A DNA stretch of 64,000 nucleotides from Acanthococcus lagerstroemiae (GCA_031841125.1 CM063106.1:18538001-18602000), one strand, 5' to 3'. Positions 23,761-32,792 are shown, counted from the first letter of the stretch. The notes: generated by a model not told the origin, from the sequence alone. Numbers and translations are program-made.

Positions 23761-24200
23761 GATGAATCGAGTTCACATTTTTGTACATTCACTGTTGAAA
23801 ACACTTTTCTGGGCATTCGCTGTTGAAGTCACATTTTTGTACATTCGCTGTTGAAAACACTTTTCTGTGTAAGTTTTGTACTCTGTAACCAAGTTCACAT
23901 TTTTGTGTTGGTGTTAAAAGAATTGATATTGTAATATAAAGTGGTCGAGTTTCCATTTTTTTATCAGACCACTTTTTTTTCTAACTTGGATTTCAAGTGA
24001 TTTTGGTTTGAAATCTTAATACTAAAAAAAATAATAAAAAAAAAAATCGAAAATTGATAACCTAGTTTAAAATAATAAAAAAATAATAAAAAAAAATCGA
24101 AAATTGATAACCTAGTTTAAAAAAAAATAATAAAAAAATAATTTAAAAAAAATCGAAAATTGATAACCTAGTTTAAAAAAAAAAAAAAAAATATTATATA

Positions 24201-24210
24201 TTATAAAATG
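24201..24210 (+). promoter_or_regulatory. TATAAAATG start box, TIR gene
   Basis: TTATAAAATG includes the initiator ATG (24208) of the 261-residue frame. It is preceded by an A-run and ATATTATATA. The same box stands before the copy in the right repeat. Confidence 0.55.
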
Positions 24211-24993
24211 GAAATGATTGAAAGTAAAAGCAATAACTTTAATTTTGATGACTCTACACATTGTGTATCTAAAAAGATACCATCAGTGAAAGTGATTAAT
24301 CAAGAACCTGTAGGCTTCTGGATGTCTAATGAAAATTTGATGTCTTGTGAGTGGAGAAAAAATTGCAACGAGTCATGTTCAGGTGCCAGCTGTGTAGAAC
24401 ATTTTGTAAATACAAAACCGCACACAATTGAGACTCGAGATGGATCAATTCAAGGTAGGATTATCGATAAAAATCGTATTTTAATCATTAGACGCCAACT
24501 TAAACTTATCAGACTTTCTCGAGATGATTACTCTTTTGCTGGTTATTGGGTAAAAGGAGATACAGACTATATTTCAGCACGTAAGTATCTCTTAGTGTTT
24601 CTAGATGAAAAGAATCATCCACTACATAAAGAACCAATCCAACTTACAGCTAGAGGTGTATTTCAGGTAGAATTTGATAAGAATTTATTAAAGTTTAGAA
24701 AAGAATTTAAAACAGTTTATAGTAAAACACGAGGTGTAATGTCAGATTTATGGTATTCTATGCTTGTGTTCTGTCCTACTTTTGTATCAAACGTAGTAGG
24801 TTCTTTAAAAAAGAGTAGAGCATGTTGTATTGAAAATTATATTGTTCCAACAGAATCTAATTTGAACTCTTTATGTGTAGGTAGAGATAAAGAAGTCTCA
24901 AAAATTGTTGAAGCTATGTTTAATGATTCTGAAAAATGGAAAGCTGAAAATAGTAAACCTTTCATAACCACATTAGTTCAAGAAAATGAATAA
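24208..24993 (+). CDS. TIR-encoded protein of unknown function, left copy
   Basis: A 261-residue frame lying wholly inside the left terminal inverted repeat. Its amino-acid sequence is identical to the frame in the right repeat (38362-37577, minus), so the element carries two outward-in copies. The N-terminal ~75 residues hold a Cys cluster (CEWRKNCNESC, then SGASCVEHF) that could bind a metal. The middle has basic IIRRQLKLIRLSR. Residues ~140-225 form a dense hydrophobic/aromatic block (PIQLTARGVFQVEFDKN, MSDLWYSMLVFCPTFVSNVV, KKSRACCIENY). No signal peptide or membrane segment is evident. I do not recognise the family. Placement in both ends suggests an early-expressed or end-binding role (terminal protein, replication or regulatory factor), but this is inference. 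Confidence 0.85.
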   Translation: MEMIESKSNNFNFDDSTHCVSKKIPSVKVINQEPVGFWMSNENLMSCEWRKNCNESCSGASCVEHFVNTKPHTIETRDGSIQGRIIDKNRILIIRRQLKLIRLSRDDYSFAGYWVKGDTDYISARKYLLVFLDEKNHPLHKEPIQLTARGVFQVEFDKNLLKFRKEFKTVYSKTRGVMSDLWYSMLVFCPTFVSNVVGSLKKSRACCIENYIVPTESNLNSLCVGRDKEVSKIVEAMFNDSEKWKAENSKPFITTLVQENE

Positions 24994-25039
24994 TATTAAA
25001 GTTGTTATAATGTATTTTTATATGATTTTTCATATAAAA

Positions 25040-25051
25040 ATAATAAAAATG
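25040..25051 (+). promoter_or_regulatory. ATAATAAAAATG start box
   Basis: A-rich box ending on the ATG at 25049, only four bases inside the inner TIR boundary (25045). It supports 25049 as the start of the next gene rather than the upstream in-frame ATG at 24986. Confidence 0.4.
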
Positions 25052-25447
25052 GAAATGAATAACACTTTTAAAAATTATCATTGCGAATTAAAAAACATTG
25101 AATTCCTTAAATGTTTTAAATATATTAATATTTATTTGGAAACAGATCTATATAAATTTATGGAAAATATTGTTTATGACTTTATTCCTGAAAATAAAAT
25201 TAAAGAATTTTATAAAGATTTAGAAAAAAAAGGCGAGAAAGAATTTGTAGAAGATATTAGAAAGACATTTAAATCTAAAGAACGAAAAGAAAATCAAAAT
25301 ATTTCAAGAAAAAATATTAATGATACAATGATAGAAACATTTGCTATTAGAACGGGAAAAAGTAAAGAAGATATAAAAAAAATTAAAATGCTAATACTTT
25401 TAAAAAAAATAACTAAAAAAATATTACATTTAAAAATGGAGAAATAG
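25049..25447 (+). CDS. Small Lys-rich Polinton protein, unknown
   Basis: 132 residues from the ATG at 25049. The frame is open from 24986, but that earlier start overlaps the preceding gene and lies within the repeat, so I prefer 25049. It is very rich in Lys, Glu and Ile, mostly helical in appearance, with a basic C-terminus (KKITKKILHLKMEK). There is no Cys/His cluster and no membrane segment. It is the first gene unique to the left side. Function unknown; nucleic-acid binding is possible from charge alone. Confidence 0.6.
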   Translation: MEMNNTFKNYHCELKNIEFLKCFKYINIYLETDLYKFMENIVYDFIPENKIKEFYKDLEKKGEKEFVEDIRKTFKSKERKENQNISRKNINDTMIETFAIRTGKSKEDIKKIKMLILLKKITKKILHLKMEK

Positions 25448-25489
25448 AAAATATAGATTATTAAGATTTCAAACAAAAATTATTTGAAA

Positions 25490-26130
25490 TCCCTTGGAAA
25501 ATGCGAAAAAACTCACGAGAAAATTTTGCAAAACCACTGCCCCCCGCGAACGCCCTGAATTTTTATTTGCATTTTTTTTTTGTCCGCGGGAGGCTGTGGA
25601 AACTCTGAGTTTTTTTTTTTTTTTTCCACCAAGGCCGTCGATTCACGCATCCGAGACTGATATGGCCGGCTTCATATCAGCTCAGAGTACGCGAGTCTAA
25701 ACCCGGTGTTATCTTTTTTTTTTTTTTTTTTTTTTTTTCCCGCACCCGCGCCATCGGAGTACGTCAGAGATCTAGTACAGCGTTTTTTTTTTATTTATTT
25801 TGCATTGAATGTTACTACCTAATCAGCGCTGATTACAGAGACTTAGTAACTCGACATCGTCGACCCCGAGATAACACTTTTGATTTGCCGCCGTGACGCT
25901 GTTGAGTCACGGTTACAGTTTGTTATCCCGAGGGGAACTAGCCTAGGTGAGGTGTACGGACCTTTCCCCTCTTTAGCACTTCCGTCTAATATGGGGAGGA
26001 AGCCTAATGTACAGCTCCTAGCTCCGATAGAGTGTTATTTAAAATTTGTATATATACTTACGAAGCCCGTAACCAACATTACATATGAGTTTGAAAATGC
26101 AAACATAGCACTCTCATATTTATGAATAAA
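25490..26130. other. GC-richer structured non-coding segment in the Polinton
   Basis: Between the Lys-rich gene and the polymerase lies ~640 bp with clearly higher G+C and CpG content than the Polinton genes and no credible frame. It contains several self-complementary pieces: TGATATG/CATATCA (25658-25664 and 25673-25679), the 14-bp palindrome AATCAGCGCTGATT (25821-25834), a GATAACA/TGTTATC stem capped by CCCC/GGGG (25864-25876 with 25921-25935) and, inside it, CCGTGAC/GTCACGG (25891-25897 with 25906-25912). Long T runs occur at about 25610-25625 and 25711-25738. It may be a foreign insertion, a control region or a structured RNA. Confidence 0.55.
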
Positions 26131-26315
26131 TTATCATCGCCGTATAGATTCGATTCATGTATAATTTTTTTCAATGCCATGATGGTGTTATCATTTAATT
26201 GATTGCGCTAACCTTGTTAATTATTTGGTTGTTTTCGTGCATAAATTAGCGTGTAATGAAGAAATACGATAAATAAAAAATTGAATTACGTTAAAAGAAT
26301 AATAGTAGTATTATA

Positions 26316-26329
26316 TATATAATAAAATG
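26316..26329 (+). promoter_or_regulatory. TATATAATAAAATG start box, polymerase
   Basis: Box ends on the polymerase ATG at 26327, preceded by AATAGTAGTATTATA. It follows the structured non-coding segment by about 190 bp of AT-rich sequence. Confidence 0.55.
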
Positions 26330-29300
26330 GAAACGATAAATAAAAAATATGCACCGAGAATGTGTATAGAGTGTAATAAAAAAATTACATACAAAAATTA
26401 TGCTAGACATGTCAGATCTAAGCATGGAAGGACAACAACAACAGCAAAAGATTTAAGAAATGATTTGCGAAATTGTGGAGTGAAAGGTGTATCTAAGTTG
26501 AAAAAATCTGAATTATTGGAAATTAGAGACAAGATACAGAGACAGAGTTCGAATTTTGAGAGAGAGATTCTGAATAAATTAACGAAAAAAGAACTCATTA
26601 AAAAAGTTGGAGAAAGAAACAAAAATTTAACTAGAGCTAAAATAATTGAAAAATTCTTACAATCTCAAAATGTAAAGTATCTCCAAGAATTTAATTTTGA
26701 TGATGATAGTTTTGATGAGCCTATAGTTCGTCCTAGTGTGAGAAAGATAGATGGGTGTTGGAAAAATATGGTAAATCAATTCTCTATAGTATACGAACCT
26801 GCAAAATATGATTTAAGAATTTATTTAGACAAAATTACAGAACTTCTTGATAGAATGCTTAAAAGTGAGATGAAAAAGAAAAAGGCAATAAACATAGGAT
26901 TAATAGCAGTTGTAAACTATATAGAAATAGATCACACAACTGGAGATAAAATAGGTGATAAAGAGGCATATTTTCGATCAAAGCATCATATTATAGTAGA
27001 TTCGAATGCAATTGAAAGTGCATTAATCTCAGCAAAAAATGAAGTTATACAAAAGTATGAGAGTTATACTGCTCAAAATACTAAATATAAATTTGATCAA
27101 GTTATTGAAATAAATATTCAATCTGATAAAAATGACCCTTTACGTGGTGGGACTTATATTCAATTACCCAAATTTATTCAATCAAAAAAGTGTTGTATTA
27201 ATGTGAAAAATATTCAAAATAGAAATTTTAAGTGTCTCAAGCAAGAAGATCTTAGATGCTTTGAATATGCGTTGGAAAGTGTTTTGAATTCAGTTACAAA
27301 TCATGTAGATCGAGTTTCAAATTATGATATCACGAAATATGAAGAACTGAAAATGGAATATCCAGTTAATTTAATTCCAGAAAATATTAAAAAATATGAA
27401 AAATTTCTAGGTATATCTATCAATATTTATAAGTATGAGGAAGATGAAGAGGGTATTGGTCAATTTTTTTTAATTTATAAACCAATTAGTAGTGAAAACC
27501 ATGTAAATTTACTACAGTATAAGGATCATATTGTTGGGATAAAAAACTTGAGTGCTCTATTAAAAGGAAAAATACATAAATATAATGAACATGTAGAAAT
27601 TTGTATGAAATGCCATAAAAGATTTAAAGATAAATTAAAATATGGGGAACATTTAAAAAATTGTATAAATGATGAGCAAAATATAGAAATGCCAAATGAA
27701 GAGAAGAAATTTCGAAAATATTGCACAAATGGGGCAGAACAATATCATCCATACACAGTGACGTTGGATTTTGAATGTCTATTGGAAAAAATGCAAAAAG
27801 AAACTAAATCAACAAAATATCTCCAGAAACATATTGCTAACAGTTTTTGTTTCTATTCTGACCAACAAGGAACACAGCTGGTTAGAGACTCGAATGTACA
27901 AAACTTGATGAATCAATTCAATTCTTGGTTAATAGAACATGCTCGCGCATACAACAAGATAAGAAGAATTAATAAGCCAATGATTTGGGGACAAGATGAA
28001 GATATCAAATTCAAAGAAACTTCTCACTGTCATTTATGTAACAAGATTCTTGCAGAAAATGAAAAAGTTAGAGATCATGATCATTATACAGGAAAATTTC
28101 GTGGTGTAGCCTGTGGAGAGTGCAACTCGCATTTAAGAATGCCAAGATTCATTCCAATTTTGATTCATAATTTAAAATACGATTCCAAAATATTTTTACA
28201 ATGGTTGTTAAAATTATTTAGTGGGAACGAGAGGAAGCCTTCTGAGAAACATGATGTGAAAATTATTGCAGAAAATTGTGAAAATTATAAAACATTTTCC
28301 AAAAAGGTGGTGATAGATCATTGTGAAGTAAAACGAGATTCCACTTATTGCTGCACTTGTAAAAGAAAATATTGGGACAAAATATTAAAAAAATGTTCCT
28401 CTTGTCAAGGAGAAAAACTAAAAATAAGTAGGAAAGGAGATAAAATACCTATAGAAATGGAATTTAGATTTATTGACACATTAAATTTTGTAGGAATTAG
28501 TTTAGATCAAGCAGTAAAAAATCTAGCAGAAGTGAATGACTGTTTTTGTGCTAGGTGTAAAAAAGTACAGAAAATTAGGAAAGGACAATTTTTACCAATA
28601 AATGAGAATGGCATTTTAAAATATGCAGCAAAATGTGAAATTTGTGATTCTGAATTGACAAAACCGATTAATTATAATAAATTTCAAAATATATTGAGAG
28701 AATTTAAAAAAGAAGACCTACATTTGGTTTTACAGAAGGGGATTTATCCTTATGACTGGGTTAGTACTTATGATAAATTCTCTGAGCAATTACCATTAGA
28801 TAAAAAGGCGTGGTATTCGATGTTAAATAATAAACATATATCTGATGACGATTTATCAAAAGCAAAAAAAGTTTACAAATATTTTGGATGTAAAAATTTT
28901 GGAGATTATCATGATTTATACTTGAAACTAGATACAATTCTCACAAAAGATATTTTTGATAATTTTAGGGAAATGTGTTATAAACATTATGGACTAGATC
29001 CTGTATATTATATTTCAGCACCACATTTATCAGATAGTGCTTCTTTAAAATTCACGAAACAATCGCTTGAGCTAATTACTGATCAAGAAAATTATGAAAT
29101 TTATGAGAAAGGAATAAGAGGAGGGATTTCCAACATTCCTCATAGACACGCTCTTGCTAATAATTGTTACTTTTACGATGAGAAAGAAAGAAAAACGATA
29201 AAATTAAGCAAAGAAAAAGCCAAAGAGAAAGGAATTTGGGATAGTAAAAAGCATATCAGTTATATTCTATATTTAGATTGTAATAATTTATATGGGTGGG

Positions 29301-29404
29301 CTCTGAGTCAACCATTACCAATAGGTGAATTCTTGAACTATAATTTGCTAGCCATCAAATTGAAGATGCGCAAGCAAAAAATTCCGAAGCAAAGAAATCT
29401 TTAG
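26327..29404 (+). CDS. polB: Protein-primed DNA polymerase B, N-terminal part (frameshifted)
   Basis: 1025 residues before the frame closes; replicates the element in the protein-primed manner of adenoviruses and Polintons. The N-terminus has a zinc-finger-like C13-x2-C16...H28-x4-H33. The 3'-5' exonuclease motif I is TLDFECL with D481 and E483. Residues ~566-605 carry a CxxC...HDHYTGKFRG...CGEC block, the endonuclease VII-like Zn insertion common in Polinton polymerases, followed by the HNLKYDSK exonuclease motif. Palm motif A is LDCNNLYGWAL with D984. Motifs B and C lie in the next frame (29422-30621). The shift is near 29340-29350, so the last ~20 residues of this frame are not authentic. 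The start box touches the ATG. Full length would be about 1430 residues. Confidence 0.95.
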   Translation: METINKKYAPRMCIECNKKITYKNYARHVRSKHGRTTTTAKDLRNDLRNCGVKGVSKLKKSELLEIRDKIQRQSSNFEREILNKLTKKELIKKVGERNKNLTRAKIIEKFLQSQNVKYLQEFNFDDDSFDEPIVRPSVRKIDGCWKNMVNQFSIVYEPAKYDLRIYLDKITELLDRMLKSEMKKKKAINIGLIAVVNYIEIDHTTGDKIGDKEAYFRSKHHIIVDSNAIESALISAKNEVIQKYESYTAQNTKYKFDQVIEINIQSDKNDPLRGGTYIQLPKFIQSKKCCINVKNIQNRNFKCLKQEDLRCFEYALESVLNSVTNHVDRVSNYDITKYEELKMEYPVNLIPENIKKYEKFLGISINIYKYEEDEEGIGQFFLIYKPISSENHVNLLQYKDHIVGIKNLSALLKGKIHKYNEHVEICMKCHKRFKDKLKYGEHLKNCINDEQNIEMPNEEKKFRKYCTNGAEQYHPYTVTLDFECLLEKMQKETKSTKYLQKHIANSFCFYSDQQGTQLVRDSNVQNLMNQFNSWLIEHARAYNKIRRINKPMIWGQDEDIKFKETSHCHLCNKILAENEKVRDHDHYTGKFRGVACGECNSHLRMPRFIPILIHNLKYDSKIFLQWLLKLFSGNERKPSEKHDVKIIAENCENYKTFSKKVVIDHCEVKRDSTYCCTCKRKYWDKILKKCSSCQGEKLKISRKGDKIPIEMEFRFIDTLNFVGISLDQAVKNLAEVNDCFCARCKKVQKIRKGQFLPINENGILKYAAKCEICDSELTKPINYNKFQNILREFKKEDLHLVLQKGIYPYDWVSTYDKFSEQLPLDKKAWYSMLNNKHISDDDLSKAKKVYKYFGCKNFGDYHDLYLKLDTILTKDIFDNFREMCYKHYGLDPVYYISAPHLSDSASLKFTKQSLELITDQENYEIYEKGIRGGISNIPHRHALANNCYFYDEKERKTIKLSKEKAKEKGIWDSKKHISYILYLDCNNLYGWALSQPLPIGEFLNYNLLAIKLKMRKQKIPKQRNL

Positions 29405-29421
29405 AAAGCAAATTTGAAAAA

Positions 29422-30621
29422 TTGACTTATAAACCATCAGACTTTACTCAAGATGTAATTCTTACTCTAGATGACAATGGTGAGTATGGATATACTTTTA
29501 TAGCTGATCTTGAGATTCCTACAGAATTACACGAAAAATTTAAAGATTATCCCATGCTTCCAGAACAATATGTACCTAGAGAATCAGAATTGTCAGATTT
29601 TCAAAAAATTTTGATTGAACAAAAAATAGGTAATAAACCAAAAATGAGTAAATTAATAAGTACGCTACACCCAAAACATAATTATCTCATTGATTACAGA
29701 ATGTTGAAAGAATGCTTGAAACAAGGTATAGTTTTAAAGAGTATAAATAATTACATAAGATTCAAACAAAAAGCTTGGATGAAACCATATATTGATAAGA
29801 ATACAAGCTTAAGACAAAAAGCAAAAAATGATTATGAGAAAGATCTCTATAAATTACTCAATAATAGTGTCTATGGAAAACAAATGGAGAACGTTAGAAA
29901 AAGATGTACAGTACAAATAGTGACTACTTTAGACTCATTTCTTAAACAGAATGAGTTTGAAACAAGAGTTGTTCTTGATGAAGAAACTGTTTTACTTCAC
30001 ATTCAAAATAAGAAAGTAAAGTTGAATAAACCAATATTTGGGGGGTTTGTTGTTCTGGAGTTGTCAAAATTATTAATGTTCCAGTTCTACTACAATGTTT
30101 TAAAAACGAAATATGGAGACAAAATAAGATTATTAGGAACTGATACAGATTCATTGATTGTTTATATAGAATGTGATGATGTTTATGAGGACATAAAAGA
30201 GAATCTAGATTATTACGACACTTCAGATTATTTAATGGATTGGATGCCTCAAGTAAACAAAAAAGTTCCAGGATTATTCAAGGATGAATACTTAGGAATC
30301 CCAATAAGAGAGTGGGTAGGACTAAGATCAAAAATGTACTCCTTCAGAAACGACACATCGAAAGAGAAAAAAGTGTGTAAGGGAATTAAAAGATTGAATA
30401 TAGAAAGAATGAAATTTGAAATGTACAAAAACTGTTTGTTCAATAGCAAGCAAACTAAGGAAATTGTGCATGGAATTGTTTCCAAAAAGCTGAAATTATA
30501 TACTATATCAATCAATAAAATTGCACTATCTCCTTATGATGATAAAAGATACTTAATTGATGAAATGAATACACTTCCATATGGCTATAAAAAATATTGT
30601 ATAATAAATGAAACGAACTAA
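29422..30621 (+). CDS. polB: DNA polymerase B, C-terminal part (after frameshift)
   Basis: Continuation of the polymerase in a different frame. The frame is open from about 29349 and has no ATG at its start; 29422 is a TTG. It carries palm motif B (YKLLNNSVYGK, with N148, S149, Y151, G152 counted from 29422) and motif C (LLGTDTDSLIVY, D241 and D243), so all catalytic Asp residues of the polymerase survive across the two frames. The break is one base inserted or two lost in the AT-rich 29340-29350 region, or a sequencing error. Its last 14 nt overlap the start of the ATPase gene. No slippery-heptamer-plus-structure signal for programmed frameshifting stands out. Confidence 0.93.
   Translation: MTYKPSDFTQDVILTLDDNGEYGYTFIADLEIPTELHEKFKDYPMLPEQYVPRESELSDFQKILIEQKIGNKPKMSKLISTLHPKHNYLIDYRMLKECLKQGIVLKSINNYIRFKQKAWMKPYIDKNTSLRQKAKNDYEKDLYKLLNNSVYGKQMENVRKRCTVQIVTTLDSFLKQNEFETRVVLDEETVLLHIQNKKVKLNKPIFGGFVVLELSKLLMFQFYYNVLKTKYGDKIRLLGTDTDSLIVYIECDDVYEDIKENLDYYDTSDYLMDWMPQVNKKVPGLFKDEYLGIPIREWVGLRSKMYSFRNDTSKEKKVCKGIKRLNIERMKFEMYKNCLFNSKQTKEIVHGIVSKKLKLYTISINKIALSPYDDKRYLIDEMNTLPYGYKKYCIINETN
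30600..30610 (+). promoter_or_regulatory. TATAATAAATG start box, ATPase
   Basis: Lies inside the 3' end of the polymerase reading frame and ends on the ATPase ATG, so it is kept despite being coding sequence. Confidence 0.55.
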
Positions 30622-31279
30622 AATAAAGAATAAGACTGAAGTTTTAAACTTTGATAATAGTGTTCCAACTTGTAGATTGAAGGAAGTGTTTCCTAATATA
30701 ATGAGATGTTGTATATGTGGTCCTAGTGGGTCTGGGAAAACGAATGTTTTATTGACTATATTAGTGGATAGACCATTACCTGATAATGTATATTTATGTT
30801 CAAATACTTCTAATCAACCAAAGTATGAAAAGTTTCGCCAAATATTGCAAAACGAGAAACTTAAAAACAAAAAATTTCATACAGTATCACTCGAGGATTT
30901 ACCAGACCCTAATAAAATAGAAAAAGGATCAGTAGTAATCTTTGATGATATCTACACAGAAAACCATGATAAAATAGGTAAATATTATTCATGGAGTCGT
31001 CATAATGATATTTCATGCTACTATTTATCCCAAACATATTCAAAAATTCCAAAACAACAGATTAGAGATAATTTTAATTACTTAATTCTTTTTGAACAAG
31101 ATCTTACCAATCTGACACATATTTATAACGAATATGCTAGGACCATAACATTTAATCAGTTCAAATCAATATGTAATGATTGCTGGCAAAAACCGTATGA
31201 CTTTGTAGTTATAGATAAAGAATGTGATCAGAAAAATGGTAGGTTCAAATACAAATTTGAGGAAAATTTTATATTATAA
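30608..31279 (+). CDS. FtsK/HerA-type genome-packaging ATPase
   Basis: 223 residues, the usual size for Polinton packaging ATPases of the A32/HerA-FtsK group, which drive DNA into the capsid. Walker A is CGPSGSGKTN with K44 and T45. Walker B is VVIFDD with D113 and D114. A downstream SRHNDISCYYLSQTYSK block fits the sensor region with its Gln. Start ATG overlaps the polymerase stop by 14 nt. The gene ends TAA directly followed by the ATG of the next gene (TAAATG). The reading frame is intact and all catalytic residues visible are present. Confidence 0.95.
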   Translation: MKRTKIKNKTEVLNFDNSVPTCRLKEVFPNIMRCCICGPSGSGKTNVLLTILVDRPLPDNVYLCSNTSNQPKYEKFRQILQNEKLKNKKFHTVSLEDLPDPNKIEKGSVVIFDDIYTENHDKIGKYYSWSRHNDISCYYLSQTYSKIPKQQIRDNFNYLILFEQDLTNLTHIYNEYARTITFNQFKSICNDCWQKPYDFVVIDKECDQKNGRFKYKFEENFIL

Positions 31280-31282
31280 ATG
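31273..31282 (+). promoter_or_regulatory. ATTATAAATG start box
   Basis: The box contains the ATPase stop codon (TAA, 31277-31279) fused to the next ATG (31280), giving zero intergenic bases. Confidence 0.5.
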
Positions 31283-32125
31283 AGAAAGCTAACAGATTAT
31301 AATTCAAATGATATTGATTTTGTTGTAAAACAACGTGCACTTCTACAAAAAAATATTGAATGTGCAAAGTTAGGTCAAGTGAATAGAAAACTAGAAATGG
31401 AAGAAAACTATAAACCAATCATTGATACAATAAAAGACCTTAAGCCTGTAATACAACAACCAGTATTACCTATGATTGCTGACAAGCCAAGAGAAATTAC
31501 CTATGAACGGTCAGAGGAAACACCAGGATTTGATATGTCTCAAAGTCTTGCATGTAGATATTTGTCTTACTATACTAATAAAAAAATACCTACTGATTCA
31601 ACTTTTGGTATTAGATACGAAAATAAAGATTATTATATAGGAAATGCACGACTCATGGAAGTTCATCATTATGCTGATAATGATCGTGCTGATATTAAGC
31701 TAAGTAATGACACTACCCTTTATCCAGGAACACAAGGACTATGGGAATTACTAACTATGCAAAAACCTGAAAATTATACTGATGAAGACCTGAAAAATTA
31801 TCAAAAAATTATTCTCAGTACAGAATCTTATCGTTCTGAGAATGGACAAATTAAAAGTAGTCGTGGGTACAAATATTTAAATTTCATCCAACCTATGTTG
31901 ATTGAGAAGGAACTCATACTTTCACATCGTGGCTCTGGTCTTAAGAAAATTTATACCAATCAGACTGATTATAAATACTGGAACGATCCTAAAGAATTAA
32001 TTGATCGATTTACAATACTGAAAGGTATGTGGGAAGCAGGTAATCATAATCCACAAATATTCAATGAAATGACCAACATTCGGGAGGAACTGATAGAAGC
32101 CAAAAAAAATTTAAAAACCTTATAA
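31280..32125 (+). CDS. Conserved Polinton protein (PGTQGLWELLT type)
   Basis: 281 residues, intact. Residues ~1-70 are charged and helical. The centre holds STFGIRYENKDYYIGN and then TLYPGTQGLWELLTMQKP with YTDEDLKNYQKIILST; a SSRGYKYLNFIQPML block follows, then a helical C-terminus. The GTxGLWELLT...YTxEDLxxY signature recurs in insect Polinton proteins of unknown function; I recall it as a named unknown domain (possibly DUF8207) but cannot verify that here. Located between ATPase and coiled-coil/integrase genes. Role unknown; a virion or morphogenesis component is plausible from context only. Confidence 0.8.
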   Translation: MRKLTDYNSNDIDFVVKQRALLQKNIECAKLGQVNRKLEMEENYKPIIDTIKDLKPVIQQPVLPMIADKPREITYERSEETPGFDMSQSLACRYLSYYTNKKIPTDSTFGIRYENKDYYIGNARLMEVHHYADNDRADIKLSNDTTLYPGTQGLWELLTMQKPENYTDEDLKNYQKIILSTESYRSENGQIKSSRGYKYLNFIQPMLIEKELILSHRGSGLKKIYTNQTDYKYWNDPKELIDRFTILKGMWEAGNHNPQIFNEMTNIREELIEAKKNLKTL

Positions 32126-32131
32126 TAAATG
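32120..32131 (+). promoter_or_regulatory. TTATAATAAATG start box
   Basis: Overlaps the stop codon of the upstream gene (TAA ending 32125) and ends on the ATG at 32129. Confidence 0.55.
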
Positions 32132-32566
32132 TTTACTAGAAAAAATCATCATTATTTGTATGAATCAGTTGAAAAAATTCAGAATAACACGGGGAAAATC
32201 TTAGAGTCTGTTCTGAAAATTGTCATAAAAGATGTTGGCGAAATTTCAGATATGATAATACAATGTATAAAAAATGTCATTAATAATGAAAATTATACTG
32301 TTGGTATAATAGAGTATGCTAATGGTGTGAAAGAGTACATAAACAATATAAAGGATAACACAAGCAGTATTTTACCACAACTGAAAAAGATTACTGAACA
32401 TGATCAATCAGCTGTAACTGAACTGAAAAATATTACGCGGCAGGTAGTTGGATTGGCTACCACCTGCGAGAATTCACTTTTCAATATTACCCAATTAGGA
32501 GCCCAAAAAAATTTAAACAGAATTGAAAAATATATCAAAAAAAATCAAAATATGATCAAAAATTGA
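32129..32566 (+). CDS. Coiled-coil Polinton protein, C-terminally frameshifted
   Basis: 145 residues, rich in Asn, Lys, Ile and Glu with heptad-like spacing (for example LYESVEKIQNNTGKILESVL, and a later region with SLFNITQLGAQKNLNRIEKY). No enzyme motif, signal peptide or membrane segment. The frame stops at 32566, but a neighbouring frame stays open to about 32748. There it encodes ~17-residue repeats of the same style (ENIQKILEKN, ENIQNILQEN, ENVQKILEE), so the original protein was probably about 60 residues longer. A trimeric or fibre-like structural role is conceivable but only inferred from the repeat. Confidence 0.7.
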   Translation: MFTRKNHHYLYESVEKIQNNTGKILESVLKIVIKDVGEISDMIIQCIKNVINNENYTVGIIEYANGVKEYINNIKDNTSSILPQLKKITEHDQSAVTELKNITRQVVGLATTCENSLFNITQLGAQKNLNRIEKYIKKNQNMIKN

Positions 32567-32748
32567 GAAAATTTCAAGAAATATTGGAGGAAATTTACCA
32601 CAAAAAATTGAAAATATTCAGAAAATATTGGAGAAAAATTCACAAACAACTGAAAATATTCAGAATATATTGCAGGAAAATTTACCACAAACAAATGAAA
32701 ATGTTCAAAAAATATTAGAGGAAAAGACAGAAATGTTCAAAATGTAGG
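32567..32748 (+). pseudogene. Out-of-frame coiled-coil repeat tail
   Basis: DNA-level tandem repeat of roughly 48-51 bp (GAAAATATTCAGAAAATATT and variants) encoding heptad-like units in the +2 frame relative to the upstream gene, ending at a TAG near 32748. It reads as the detached C-terminus of the coiled-coil gene. Confidence 0.6.
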
Positions 32749-32779
32749 TTATCATGAAGGTCAATAGAAAATGTCAAGT

Positions 32780-32792
32780 AATATAAAAAATG
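32780..32792 (+). promoter_or_regulatory. AATATAAAAAATG start box, integrase
   Basis: A less canonical version of the box (no TAAATG). It ends on the integrase ATG at 32790. Confidence 0.35.

Larger units (their letters stand above)
23763..25045 (+). repeat. Polinton left terminal inverted repeat
   Basis: Matches the reverse complement of 37525-38840. The outer part is a short tandem array of ~40-bp units with ACATTTTTGTACATTCGCTG and TTGAAAACACTTTTCT. Next come a unique segment, a ~57-bp A-rich tandem unit containing AAATTGATAACCTAGTTTAA three times (about 24045-24175), and then the 261-residue reading frame. Inner identity ends at 25045. The right repeat has one clean A-rich unit instead of three and a longer outer array. 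Confidence 0.9.

Noticed and set aside
24986..25048. Upstream ATG for the Lys-rich Polinton gene
   Set aside because: Lies within the terminal repeat and overlaps the previous gene; the start box and the unique region favour 25049.
29340..29360. Programmed frameshift in the polymerase
   Set aside because: No clear slippery heptamer followed by a stable structure; a plain indel is simpler.
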